Source: Luteococcus sp038433135 (lineage in GTDB: Bacteria; Actinomycetota; Actinomycetes; Propionibacteriales; Propionibacteriaceae). Taken from it: 64,000 bases of DNA. The DNA is taken from positions 1 through 64,000 of the forward strand of contig NZ_JBCDMV010000030.1 of the NCBI RefSeq assembly GCF_038433135.1, read 5' to 3'. Position 1 is the stretch's first letter. Every line of letters begins with the position of its first letter. The notes under the pieces are model-generated. The model was given only the letters and a program-made list of their open reading frames with translations, was not told the DNA's origin and did not search any database. The position numbers were made by a program, and so were the translations under genes. Shown piece by piece: positions 40,300-50,000 of the stretch.

Positions 40300-41252
40300 G
40301 CCAGCTGCTGACGGAGGTTGACGGCCGCAGCCTCAGCCTCACCAATCTGGATCGGCAGCTCTTCGACACCGGCTTCACCAAGGCCGAGGTGATCGACTAC
40401 CAGCTGCGGATCGCCTCGGTGGCACTGCCCCATCTCGAGGGCCGCTGCCTGACCCGCAAGCGCTTTCCACAAGGGGCGTCAGCGGAGTCCTTCTACGAGA
40501 AGAACCTGCCCAACGGCGCCCCCGAGTGGGTCACGACGCAACTGGTCGACGCCTCCGACGTGCCGATCAGCTACCCCTTGGCCGACTCGCCCGCCACCTT
40601 GGTCTGGCTGGCGAACCTGGCCGCCCTGGAACTGCACACCCCCCAATGGCGGGTCCAGGACCTGGCCGGTGGCCCCGGTTCTCCCAGCAGGACGATCAGG
40701 CTCGACGCGCAGAACCTGGTGCGCAGCAATCGCGTCGTCCTGGACCTGGATCCGGGGCCGGGCACCACCATCGTCGATTCCTGCCGCGCCGCGATGATGG
40801 TGGCCACCGAGCTGGCGGGCGACGGCCTGGTGCCCTTCGTCAAGACCTCCGGCAACAAGGGCCTGCAGATCTTCGCTGCGATCGAGCCCACACCGTGGCA
40901 GCGGGTGGCCGGCTATGTCCGGTCACTGGCCATCCAGCTGGCCGCGCGCCATCCCGAGACCTTCGTGGCGGTGATGGCCAAGCAGGAACGCCCCAACCGG
41001 ATCTTCGTCGACCATCTGCAGAACCAGGCAGCGCGCAACACCATCGCACCCTATTCGCTGCGTGCCCGTGCCTTCGAGTCGGTCTCCACGCCGCTGACCT
41101 GGGATGAGGTGGCCGCGGTGGACTCCCCCGATGCGCTGCAGTTCCGCGCCGACGAGGTGTTGCACCGCGTCGAACAGCACGGCGACCTGTGGGCCGACCT
41201 GCTCGATCCCGCGCTCGCGGCCCCGCTGCCACCGGCCCGCAGCGACATCTGA
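40296..41252 (+). CDS. LigD-type polymerase/primase domain protein (NHEJ), stand-alone
   Basis: An archaeo-eukaryotic-primase-fold polymerase (about 318 residues) that fills ends in non-homologous end joining, usually with Ku. Metal site VVLDLDPGPGT (DxD), SGNKGLQIFAAI, then ERPNRIFVDHLQNQAARNTI and APYSLRARA are all intact. Homology extends upstream of the first standard start (GTG 40389): TEVDGRSLSLTNLD and LFDTGFTKAEVIDY lie in frame, yet no ATG, GTG or TTG precedes them. A CTG at 40296 overlaps the cspA stop as CTGA, like the ATGA and GTGA overlaps elsewhere in this window; I use it. No ligase or nuclease domain is attached. Confidence 0.85.
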   Translation: MSQLLTEVDGRSLSLTNLDRQLFDTGFTKAEVIDYQLRIASVALPHLEGRCLTRKRFPQGASAESFYEKNLPNGAPEWVTTQLVDASDVPISYPLADSPATLVWLANLAALELHTPQWRVQDLAGGPGSPSRTIRLDAQNLVRSNRVVLDLDPGPGTTIVDSCRAAMMVATELAGDGLVPFVKTSGNKGLQIFAAIEPTPWQRVAGYVRSLAIQLAARHPETFVAVMAKQERPNRIFVDHLQNQAARNTIAPYSLRARAFESVSTPLTWDEVAAVDSPDALQFRADEVLHRVEQHGDLWADLLDPALAAPLPPARSDI

Positions 41253-41298
41253 ACCCGTGACTGGCACCATCGGCCCACCGCATGGTGGACTAACCCCC

Positions 41299-42141
41299 AT
41301 GACAGAGCAGCCGGCAGGTCCGGAGCGAGACCATTACACGCTGCAACCCCTGCCGTGGTTGGCAGGCTGCAGCGATCGGGGACAACGGCACGAGACCAAT
41401 CAGGACGCCCTGGCGCTGGCCGGCCGCGAGACCGCGCATGGTCCGCTGGCGGTGCTGGTGATCAGCGACGGGGTCTCCACCTCGCTCGGCTCCGAGCTGT
41501 CGGCGGCGCTGGCGGCGGAGGTCGCCTCGGCATCCCTGGTGGCGATGCTGCGCGAGGAGCCGCATGCGACGGCGGAGCAGGTGCAGGCGGGCCTGACGGC
41601 CGCCTTCCACCAGGCCAATGGTGCGGTGCTGGCCAGCGAGGGCCCCGGCCCGGAGCCGGGCTCCTGCACACTGATCGGCGCGGTGCTCAATGATGGCCGG
41701 ATCACCGTCGGGAATGTCGGCGACTGCCGTGGCTACTGGATCGGGGACGACGGCCAGGCGCAGATCCTCAGCGTCGACGACTCCCTGGCGCAGGCCCGGA
41801 TCGAGCTCGGGATGAGCCGGGAGGAAGCCGAACGCAGCTTCCAGGCGCACGCCATCACCCGCTGGCTCGGGCCCGAGAGCGCCGACGTCACCCCTCGCCA
41901 GGCCACCATCGACTCCCCCGGCGCAGGCTGGTTGATGATCTGCAGCGACGGGCTGTGGAATTACTGCTCCGCAGAGGATGAGATGCGCGATCTGGTGCTG
42001 CGCACCGCCGCCGACTGCCAGCAGCAGGTGGCGGCCACCGTGGAGGCGCTGGTCGGCTGGGCCAACCAGCAGGGCGGCCGGGACAACATCACCGTCGCCC
42101 TGACCCGCGTCGGGGACGGCACGCTTGCCGACAACGGGTAG
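41299..42141 (+). CDS. PP2C-family serine/threonine protein phosphatase
   Basis: A 280-residue PPM phosphatase that removes phosphate from Ser/Thr using two Mn/Mg ions. Metal-binding motifs are present: GCSDRGQRHETNQDA, VISDGVSTS, GNVGDCRGYWI, LMICSDGLWN and GGRDNITVAL. It is soluble, with no membrane or sensor domain. A GGACTAAC element lies close before ATG 41299, so the mRNA may be leaderless. No Ser/Thr kinase gene is adjacent. DUF3107 follows 9 bp later, probably with its own promoter. Confidence 0.92.
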   Translation: MTEQPAGPERDHYTLQPLPWLAGCSDRGQRHETNQDALALAGRETAHGPLAVLVISDGVSTSLGSELSAALAAEVASASLVAMLREEPHATAEQVQAGLTAAFHQANGAVLASEGPGPEPGSCTLIGAVLNDGRITVGNVGDCRGYWIGDDGQAQILSVDDSLAQARIELGMSREEAERSFQAHAITRWLGPESADVTPRQATIDSPGAGWLMICSDGLWNYCSAEDEMRDLVLRTAADCQQQVAATVEALVGWANQQGGRDNITVALTRVGDGTLADNG

Positions 42142-42150
42142 GTTGGGGCC

Positions 42151-42375
42151 GTGGAAATCAAGATTGGTGTCAACAACATCCCGCGCGAGGTCAGCATCGA
42201 GACCGAGGCCTCGGCCGATCAGGTCGAACAGGCGCTGCGCACCGCCCTCACCGAGGGTGGCCTGCTCACCCTCACCGACGCGAAGGGCCGCAAGGTTCTG
42301 GTGCCGGCCGCCCAGATCGGCTACGTCGATCTGGGTCAGGAACACAGCCGTCCGGTCGGCTTCGGCAACCTCTGA
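42151..42375 (+). CDS. DUF3107 family small protein
   Basis: A 74-residue protein of the DUF3107 family (Rv3208A / TB9.4-like), conserved in actinobacteria and of unknown function. The whole length matches the family: MEIKIGVNNIPREVSIETEA and GRKVLVPAAQIGYVDLGQ are typical. The GTG at 42151 is preceded by TAGGTT (42139-42144) 6 nt upstream, indicating a leaderless transcript. It is convergent with the ferritin-fold gene. The same neighbourhood (DUF3107, ferritin-fold gene, rhlE) occurs in mycobacteria. Confidence 0.9.
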   Translation: MEIKIGVNNIPREVSIETEASADQVEQALRTALTEGGLLTLTDAKGRKVLVPAAQIGYVDLGQEHSRPVGFGNL

Positions 42376-42402
42376 GACGGCAGGCCGAAAGCCGGGGGCT
42401 GG

Positions 42403-43104
42403 TCAGGTCAGCCCCAGCAGCTCCATCCGTTCGCCATGGGCGGCGGCCAGGCGGGACATCAGAGCGCTGATCGCCGCCAGGTCGTCGCCCTGTCCTTCTC
42501 CCAGCCCGGTGAGCATCGTGGTCAGCTCGCCCTCGCGGGCGGCGACTCGCTGGGCCTGGCTGAGCGCCTCGGCCAGCAGCCGACGGCCGAACAGGGCCAG
42601 CCGACCCCGCTGGTCCGGGTCCGCGGTGATCGCCTCGGCCAGCATCCGGCCGGGCTCCGACGCCAACTCGGCGTCGTCGATGGAGCCGGTGAGGATCTCG
42701 CGCAGTTCGGCGGACAGGTTGCCGCCCACCCCGTCGGCGAAGTCACGCACCAACCCGCCGATGATGCACAGCTTCACCAGGGATTCCGCCCAGGTCTTGG
42801 GTTCGGTGTGCCCGTTGAAGGCGTCCACCGGCGTCATGAAGCGCTGCATGGCGCCCTGGAGGTGACTGCCCCGGGTCTGCAGTTCGCGTTCCAGCCGGCC
42901 CAGATGGCTGAACCGCTGGGCCGCGATCCGCGCCAGCACCAGCTTGTCCTTGATGCTCGGCGCCTCGGTGGCCGCCGACGCGGTGCGTTCGAAGGCGGCC
43001 AGGGAGCCGTAGGCAACCAGCCCCAGGAGCTCCACCTCCGCGGTGCGGATACTTGCCTGGTTGCCCGGTGGCTGATGCTCTGCTGCCATCTTGTTCGCGA
43101 TCAC
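42403..43104 (-). CDS. Ferritin-like-fold protein (MiaE-like)
   Basis: A 233-residue four-helix-bundle protein of the MiaE_2 type (Rv3210c-like). Visible helices include VELLGLVAYGSLAAFERTAS, IKDKLVLARIAAQRFSHLGR (with the ExxH-like di-iron arrangement only partly kept), LVKLCIIGGLVRDFADGVGG and LFGRRLLAEALSQAQRVAAR. True MiaE hydroxylates a modified tRNA base; whether these shorter actinobacterial relatives keep that activity is not known. ATG 43104 is used; ATG 43089 is also possible. It is divergent from rhlE. Confidence 0.82.
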   Translation of the reverse strand: MIANKMAAEHQPPGNQASIRTAEVELLGLVAYGSLAAFERTASAATEAPSIKDKLVLARIAAQRFSHLGRLERELQTRGSHLQGAMQRFMTPVDAFNGHTEPKTWAESLVKLCIIGGLVRDFADGVGGNLSAELREILTGSIDDAELASEPGRMLAEAITADPDQRGRLALFGRRLLAEALSQAQRVAAREGELTTMLTGLGEGQGDDLAAISALMSRLAAAHGERMELLGLT

Positions 43105-43172
43105 GAGGCACAGGTTAGTCGCCCAGCGTGCCTTGCACGACGGGGATCACCGCGAACCGGTAGCCTTGCTGT

Positions 43173-43192
43173 GTTGCACGTTCCCGTGCAAC
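43173..43192. other. Perfect 8-bp hairpin in the rhlE leader region
   Basis: GTTGCACG-TTCC-CGTGCAAC, 88 bp upstream of the rhlE GTG. It may be a protein site or an mRNA hairpin in the leader; no function is assigned. Confidence 0.35.
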
Positions 43193-43279
43193 CGCAGGTC
43201 GAGCCCCGCACACGCGGATGTGGCCACCTGCAGCAAACGCGCCGGTCTGACGATCGGTGGATCGAAAGAGACCTGAGCT

Positions 43280-44953
43280 GTGACCGAGAACCTGAATGTC
43301 GACGCCGAGCGCGTCGACGCCCTCGTCGGCGACGACGTGCACTCCGACCTGCCCAAGCCTGATGTGCAGACCACCTGGGACGATCTGGGCGTGCTGCCCG
43401 AGGTGCAGCAGGCGCTGGAGACCCAGGGCATCACCCACCCCTTCCCCATCCAGACGCTGGCCATCCCGATTGCCATCATGGGCACCGACCTGATGGGTCA
43501 GGCTCGTACCGGCACCGGCAAGACGCTGGCCTTCGGCATCTCCATCCTGCAGCGCTGTCTGCTGGAGGGCGACGAGGGCTATGAAGAGCTGGCGATGCCC
43601 CCGGGCAAGCCGCAGGCGCTGGTGATGTGCCCCACCCGTGAGCTGGCGCTGCAGGTCTCCAAGGACCTGCAGGTGGCCTCCACCGTACGCAAGGTGCGGG
43701 TGCTGACCGTCTATGGCGGAGTCGGCTATGACGCGCAGCTGGAGGCGCTGGAGAAGGGCGTCGACGTGGTCGTCGGCACCCCCGGCCGCCTGAAGGACCT
43801 CTCCGACCGGGGCACGCTGGACCTGTCCTGGCTGCGGATGCTGGTGCTGGACGAGGCCGACGAGATGCTGGATCTGGGCTTCCTGCCCGACGTCGAGACC
43901 CTGATCGGCAAGGCCCCGGCCGACCGGCAGATGCTGATGTTCTCCGCCACCATGCCGTCGGCCATTGTCGGCCTGGCCCGCGCACACATGCACCAGCCGA
44001 TCAATGTCCGCGCCGAGGGCCACGACGCCCAGGCCACCGTGCCGGACACCACCCAGTTCGTCTACCAGTCGCACAACCTGGACAAGCCGGAGATCATCGC
44101 CCGGGTGCTGCAGAGCAATGACGTCGACAAGGTGATGGTCTTCTGCAAGACCAAGCGCGCCGCCCAGCGCCTCTCCGACGACCTGGAGGATCGCGGCTTC
44201 AACGCCGCCAGCATCCACGGCGACCTGAACCAGGCGATGCGGGAGAAGGCGCTCAAGCGCTTCCGCGCCGGTGAGGTGAAGGTGCTGGTGGCCACCGACG
44301 TCGCCGCCCGCGGCATCGACGTCACCGGCGTCAGCCACGTGATCAACCACGAGTGCCCGGAAGATGCCAAGACCTATGTGCACCGGATCGGCCGCACCGG
44401 CCGCGCCGGGAACAAGGGCATCGCGATCACCCTGGTGGACTGGGCCGACATCGTGCGCTGGAAGACCATCAACAAGGCCCTCGAGCTGGACTTCGACGAT
44501 CCGGTGGAGACCTACTCCACCAGCCCGCACCTGTACACCGATCTGGACATTCCCGAGGGCACCAAGGGCAAGTTGGCCGGTGCCGTGCCGAAGGATCGTC
44601 CCAAGCGCGACGACGATCGCGGCGGCCGTGATGGTGGCCGCGGACGCGGTGGGCGCGACGCCGGCCGTGGGCGGGGACGTGACACGGCCAGCGACGACGA
44701 GGGCACCGAACGTCCTCGTGAGGAGCGCAAGGAGCGCCCCAAGCGCAGCCGTCGCCGGTTGAAGAATGGCGAGCCCGTCGAGGCCGGCACCGAGCAGGCC
44801 ACCGCCGAGGCCGCCCAGGCCGAAGCCCCGCAGGCCGAAGCCCCGGCCGACGGCGAGAAGAAGCCCCGTCGTCGTCGCCGCAGCCGCGGCCGCGGCGGCG
44901 CCAAGCCGGAGGGTACCGACGCCCCGTCGGCCGGCGACTCCCCCGAGGCCTGA
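43280..44953 (+). CDS. rhlE: DEAD-box RNA helicase RhlE
   Basis: A 557-residue ATP-dependent RNA helicase used in ribosome assembly and RNA turnover. Q-motif region GITHPFPIQTLAI, Walker A ARTGTGKT, PTRELALQ, GTPGRL, VLDEADEMLDLGF, SATMP, and in the second RecA domain IHGDLNQAMREKALKRF, ATDVAARGIDV and HRIGRTGRAG. The last 130 residues are a disordered basic tail with RG repeats (GRGRGGRDAGRGRGRD), Arg clusters and an EAPQAEAP repeat, typical of actinobacterial RhlE. GTG start at 43280. Rv3211 is the mycobacterial counterpart. Confidence 0.95.
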   Translation: MTENLNVDAERVDALVGDDVHSDLPKPDVQTTWDDLGVLPEVQQALETQGITHPFPIQTLAIPIAIMGTDLMGQARTGTGKTLAFGISILQRCLLEGDEGYEELAMPPGKPQALVMCPTRELALQVSKDLQVASTVRKVRVLTVYGGVGYDAQLEALEKGVDVVVGTPGRLKDLSDRGTLDLSWLRMLVLDEADEMLDLGFLPDVETLIGKAPADRQMLMFSATMPSAIVGLARAHMHQPINVRAEGHDAQATVPDTTQFVYQSHNLDKPEIIARVLQSNDVDKVMVFCKTKRAAQRLSDDLEDRGFNAASIHGDLNQAMREKALKRFRAGEVKVLVATDVAARGIDVTGVSHVINHECPEDAKTYVHRIGRTGRAGNKGIAITLVDWADIVRWKTINKALELDFDDPVETYSTSPHLYTDLDIPEGTKGKLAGAVPKDRPKRDDDRGGRDGGRGRGGRDAGRGRGRDTASDDEGTERPREERKERPKRSRRRLKNGEPVEAGTEQATAEAAQAEAPQAEAPADGEKKPRRRRRSRGRGGAKPEGTDAPSAGDSPEA

Positions 44954-44959
44954 CCCCGG

Positions 44960-46084
44960 TCAGTACTTCATCTGCATCGCGGAGCGGACCTCATCCAGGG
45001 TCTGCTCCGCGATCGCATTTGCCTTCTCATTGCCGGCGCGCAGCACGGCGCGCAGGTGGTCCGGGTTGGCGGCCAGCTCGGCCCGCTTGGCCCGGATCGG
45101 CGCGAAGTGCTCGTTGATCGCCTCGGTGACCAGCTTCTTCAGGCCGCCGCCGCCGGCATCGCCCAGCTCGTCGGCGATCCGCACCGGGTCGCCCCCGGTG
45201 GCCAGCGCAGCCAGCAGCACCAGGTTGCTGACCTCGGGCCGGGTGGCCGGGTCGTAGCTGATGTGCCGCTCGGAGTCGGTCTTGGCGCGCTTGATCAGCT
45301 TGGCCGTCTCGTCAGCGGTCATCCCGATCTCGATGGTGTTTCCCTTGGACTTGCTCATCTTGGTGCCGTCCAGGCCCAGGATCGCCGGGGCGGGGCTCAT
45401 CAGGGCATCGGGCTGCGGGAAGACGGGGCTCTCGGCGTCGACGCGGCCGTAACGCTCGTCGAAACGACGGGCGATCACCCTGGTGATCTCGATGTGCGGC
45501 AGCTGGTCCTTGCCGACGGGCACCAGGTTGGCCTTGCAGAACAGGATGTCGGCGGCCTGGTGCACCGGGAAGGTGAGCATCAGCCCGCTCATCGGCCGGT
45601 TGGGATTGTTGGCCATCTCGTCCTTGACCGTGGGATTGCGGTGCAGCTCGGGCACCGTGACCACGCTCAGGAAGGGCAGCAGCAGCTGGTTGAGCGCGGT
45701 CACCGACGAGTGGGTGAAGATGGTGGAGCGCTCCGGATCCATCCCGCAGGCCAGGTAGTCGGCCATGCCGTTGAGCACATTGTCCTGCAGGGTGCCGACG
45801 CCATCGCGGTCGTAGATCACCTGGTAGTCGGCCACGACGAGCATGGTCTCGACACCCAGGTTCTGAAGCCGCACGCGGTTGGCCAGCGAGCCGAAGTAGT
45901 GGCCGATGTGCAGCTTGCCGGTGGGCCGATCTCCGGTAAGGATCCGGTACTTGCCCGGATTGACCGCAATGTCGGCCTCGATCTGGCGGCTGCGCTCCAG
46001 CGATCGGTTCAGCGACGCGTCGCTGATCTCCTCGCTGAGCACCTCTTCGGCCTGTGACTGCATGCCGACCTTGTCCTGGCTCAT
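44960..46084 (-). CDS. trpS: Tryptophan-tRNA ligase
   Basis: A 374-residue class I aminoacyl-tRNA synthetase that charges tRNA-Trp. The HIGH motif is GKLHIGHYFG and the KMSKS motif is GLDGTKMSKSKGN; other family marks are VVADYQVIYD, LMLTFPVHQAADILFCKANL and VPVGKDQLPHIE. ATG 46084 (MSQDKVG) has a GAGAGGAC site; the longer frame from 46108 is unlikely. About 25 residues at the N-terminus are extra compared with short bacterial TrpRS. Convergent with rhlE, 6 bp apart. No T-box is evident upstream. Confidence 0.95.
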   Translation of the reverse strand: MSQDKVGMQSQAEEVLSEEISDASLNRSLERSRQIEADIAVNPGKYRILTGDRPTGKLHIGHYFGSLANRVRLQNLGVETMLVVADYQVIYDRDGVGTLQDNVLNGMADYLACGMDPERSTIFTHSSVTALNQLLLPFLSVVTVPELHRNPTVKDEMANNPNRPMSGLMLTFPVHQAADILFCKANLVPVGKDQLPHIEITRVIARRFDERYGRVDAESPVFPQPDALMSPAPAILGLDGTKMSKSKGNTIEIGMTADETAKLIKRAKTDSERHISYDPATRPEVSNLVLLAALATGGDPVRIADELGDAGGGGLKKLVTEAINEHFAPIRAKRAELAANPDHLRAVLRAGNEKANAIAEQTLDEVRSAMQMKY

Positions 46085-46140
46085 GATGTCCTCTCCTCGC
46101 TCACCCACAGCAGGCGAGCTTACCTTTCCTGCACGACGAA

Positions 46141-46172
46141 CGCGGCGCCGCCCACTGGGGGGCGACGCCGCG
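46141..46172 (-). terminator. Possible terminator between the PHP gene and trpS
   Basis: A 13-bp GC-rich stem (46141-46153 with 46160-46172) with one G-T pair and a 6-nt loop, 23 bp after the PHP stop. No T-run follows, so it may be Rho-assisted or only a leader hairpin. Confidence 0.4.
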
Positions 46173-46194
46173 GGTCGATGCTCGGGATGCTGGC

Positions 46195-47046
46195 TCAGAC
46201 GATGCCGCCGCGCAACCGGATCCGACGCAGGATCTCGCGGTAAGCGGTGTCGCGGGTGTTCTCGCAGCCCAGCGGGTTGTTGCGCTTGCCCAGACCGTGG
46301 TAGTCGGAGCTGCCGGTGCGGATCAGGCCCAGCCGACCACCCAGGGCGAAGAGCAGTTCACGCGCGCGCTCGTCGTGGTCGGGGTGGTTGACCTCGATCC
46401 CCTCCAGACCGTGCTCGTTGACCAGGCTCTCGATGAGCGGCGCGGTCAGCACCTGCTCGTTGCCGCGGCCCCACGGGTGCGCCAGGATCGCGATGCCGTG
46501 CGCGTCGTGGATCAGGTCGATCGCGGCACCCAGCTCGCAGGCGTAGCGCGGCACGTAGCCGGGCTTGTCGTCGCGCAGCCACTGGTCGAAGGCGTCGTCG
46601 CGATCCTTGACGTAGCCCTTGGCCACCAGCGCATCGGCGACGTGCGGGCGGCCGATGGATGGGGAGGCACCAGCGGCAGTGATGATGTCGTCGACCGTCA
46701 GCGGCATGCCCAGCTCGGTCATCCGTTCGGCGAAGGCCTTCAGCCGACCTGTGCGCGCCACCCGGATCTTGGCCAGCTCCTGCACCAGGGGCCGGTGGAA
46801 GGGGTCGCAGCCGTAACCGAGCAGGTGCACCGAGCGGCCATCCACCTGGGTGGACATCTCAATGCCGCACAGCACCTTCACGCCGATCCGCTTGCCGGCC
46901 TCAATGGCTTCGGGAATGCCGTCGAAGGTGTCATGGTCGGTGAGCGCGATGACGTCCAGCCCCACCTCCATCGCCTTGAGTACCAGTCGGGTGGGCGTGT
47001 CGGTGCCGTCAGAGACTACCGAGTGAGTGTGGAGATCGATCCGCAT
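46195..47046 (-). CDS. PHP-domain metal-dependent phosphoesterase
   Basis: A 283-residue protein of the PHP family (YciV / RNase AM-like), members of which cut 3',5'-nucleoside bisphosphates or trim RNA ends. The metal-site motifs are present: IDLHTHSVVSDGT at the N-terminus, ALTDHDTFDG, GIEMST, GRPHVADALV, AILAHPWGRG, EVNHPDH and GSSDYHG. Its length and order of motifs fit the family well. ATG 47046 lies close to a GATAGG element. It lies 21 bp downstream of the NAD-glutamate dehydrogenase gene on the same strand, so the two may be co-transcribed. Confidence 0.9.
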   Translation of the reverse strand: MRIDLHTHSVVSDGTDTPTRLVLKAMEVGLDVIALTDHDTFDGIPEAIEAGKRIGVKVLCGIEMSTQVDGRSVHLLGYGCDPFHRPLVQELAKIRVARTGRLKAFAERMTELGMPLTVDDIITAAGASPSIGRPHVADALVAKGYVKDRDDAFDQWLRDDKPGYVPRYACELGAAIDLIHDAHGIAILAHPWGRGNEQVLTAPLIESLVNEHGLEGIEVNHPDHDERARELLFALGGRLGLIRTGSSDYHGLGKRNNPLGCENTRDTAYREILRRIRLRGGIV

Positions 47047-47067
47047 GGTCCTATCATGCCCGACTCG

Positions 47068-50000
47068 TCACGCGTTCGTCATGAGCGAGCGCACCGTTCT
47101 GAGACCAACCGACATCCGGGCCAGGTCCGGCTCGCTGTCCAGGATCTCGTTCAGCATCTGACTGCGCTGTTCGACAGCGGGTGTGGTGGCCCACCAGGCG
47201 TCCAGATCCCCGTGCGGGGCGATCTGGGCCACCAACTGGCTCTGCACCGCCAACAGGTCGTCGCGCAGCGCGGAGCGGGCCATCGTGTCCCACCTGTTGG
47301 TGCGGGGCAGGCCCTCGATCCGTTCCAGCATGCGGTCCAGGCCGAGCCGCTCGGAGGTCTCGAAGAAGAGCGTGGCCACCTCAGCGGCGTCCCGCTGCTG
47401 ATCCTGGGCGATCTCCACGCAGGGCAGCAGCAGGTGCGCCCAGCCGGCCCCGACGGCCACGGCCGCCAGGTCCTCGTCGACTCCCGCCTGGAGCACCTGG
47501 GCCAGTTGCTCGTCGTAGCTGGCGCGGGCCTTGCTGGCCAGCAGCTCCGGCAACACCCGGAACAGGCCCCGCACCCCGTCGCGGAAGCGGTCGATCACCG
47601 CCTGGATGTCGATCCCCTCCGCAAAGTGGTGCAGCAGCCAGCGGGCTCCGTACTCCACCAGCATCCGCAGCCGCAGGCGTAGCCGGGTCTGCAACTCGGC
47701 ATCCAGCGCGGCCCGACGGGTGTTGACCTCCACCCGGCCCGCGTCGAAGATACTGCGGGCGGCCAGCTGGGCACGGACCACCTGCGCCGGCTCCGCCCCG
47801 GTCTCGCTGGCCAGCCGGTGGCAGGCGGTCATGCCCTGGGAGTTGACGAAGCGGTTCACCGCGACGGTGGCGATGATCTCGCGGTGCAGCCGGTGTTCGG
47901 GCATCCGCTCCCGGTAGCGTTCCCGCAGCAGCGGCGGGAAGTACTGCACCAGCCGATCCGCGACGAAGGGATCATCGGGCAGGTCGGAGGCCAGGATCTT
48001 GTCCGAGAGCCAGATCTTGCTCCAGGCCAACAGGGTGGCGAGCTCCGGGCTGGTCAGGCCGGAGCCCTCCCCGATCCGCTGCTTCATCACCGCCGTCGAG
48101 GGCATGTTCTCCACCGTGCGGTCAAGGTAGCCGGCCTGTTCCAGCTCCGTCATCCAGTCCTCGTGCACGCCAGCCAGCGACGGGGCCTGGAAACGGGCAT
48201 TGGCCAACGCCAGGTTCTGGTCCACGTTGTGGCTGAGCACCAGGGCCGCAACGTCGTCGGTCATCTGGGGAAGCAGCGCATCGCGCTCCTCCTTCTCCAG
48301 CCGGCCGGCCCGGACCTCACCGTCCAGCAGGATCTTGATGTTCACCTCATGGTCGGAGGTGTCCACCCCGGCCGAGTTGTCAATGAAGTCGGTGTTGATC
48401 CGTCCACCCGTGCGGGCGTATTCGATCCGGCCGAGTTGGGTCCAGCCCAGGTTGCCGCCCTCGCCGGCCACCCGGGCGCGGATCTCGGAGCCATTGCGCC
48501 GAACCGCATCATTGGCCTTGTCACCAACGTCCTGATGGGTCTCGGAAGCGGCCTTGACATAGGTGCCGATGCCGCCATTCCACAGCAGGTCCACCGGCGC
48601 GGCCAGGATGGCGCGGATCAACTGGGTGGGGGTCAAGTGCTCGACGCCGTCGTCCAGCCCCAACGCCTCGCGCGCCTGCGTGGAGATCGGTATCGACTTG
48701 GCCTGTCGGGAGAAGACGCCGCCGCCCTCGCTGATCAGCTCCGCGTCGTAGTCTGCCCAACTGGAGCGCGGCAGGTTGAACAGCCGCACCCGCTCCTCGA
48801 AGCTGCGTTCCGCGTCGGGCGTCGGATCCAGGAAGATGTGCAGGTGGTTGAAGGCGGCCACCAGGCGGGTGTGCCGGGACAGCATCATCCCGTTGCCGAA
48901 GACGTCGCCGGCCATGTCACCGATCCCGACGCAGGTGAAGTCCTCGTTCTGGCAGTCGATGCCCAGTTCACGGAAGTGGTGCTTGACCGATTCCCAGGCG
49001 CCGCGGGCGGTGATGCCCATCGCCTTGTGGTCGTAGCCCACTGAACCGCCCGAGGCGAAGCCGTCGCCCATCCAGAAGGCGCGCTCCACGGAGATCTGGT
49101 TGGCGATGTCCGAGAAGCTGGCGGTGCCCTTGTCCGCCGCCACGACGAGGTAGGGGTCGTCGGCGTCGTGGCGCACCACGCGGGCGGGCGGCCGCACCTC
49201 GCCGTCGACGATGTTGTCGGTCAGGCTGAGCAGGCTGCCGATGAACAGCCGGTAGCAGGCCTTGCCCTCCTCCAGCCAGGCGGCCCGGTCGACGGCCGGG
49301 TTGGGCAGCTTCCGGGCGAAGAAGCCACCCTTGGCACCCACCGGGACGATCACCGTGTTCTTCACCATCTGCGCCTTGACCAGGCCGAGCACCTCCGTGC
49401 GGAAGTCCTCCGGCCGGTCGGACCAGCGCAGGCCGCCGCGCGCGACGGCGCCGAAGCGCAGGTGGACGCCCTCCACCCGCGGTGAATGGACGTAGATCTC
49501 GAAGGCCGGGCGGGGCTGCGGCGCCAGCGACAGCTGGCCGGGCAACACCTTGATCGCGAAGGCCGGCGCGTCGGCGGCAAAGAAGTTGGTCCGCACGCTC
49601 GCCTGGATCACCTCCAGGAAGTAGCGCAGGATCCGGTCCTGGTCCAAGGAGGCCACCTCGTCCAGTTCGGCGTCCAGCTCGGTCAGGCGCAGCGCGATGG
49701 CCTGTTCCCGGTCACCCCCCAGATCCGGATCGAAGCGGGTCTCGAAGAGCCCCACCAGGTGCTTGGCCACCGCCAGGTTGGCCCGCAACGTCTGTGCGAT
49801 GTAGGTCTGGCTGAAGGGGGTCCCCAGCTGCTGCAGGTAGCGGCCGATGGCGCGCAGCACCATCACCTGCCGCCAGGTCATCCCGGCCTCGGTGACCAGC
49901 GCGTTCAGCGCGTCCACCTCGGTGGCGCCGCGCCAGGAGGCGTGGAAGGCGTCGGTGAAGCGGCGTCGGGCCGTCTCGTCCCAACCGTCCCGGCCCCCGG

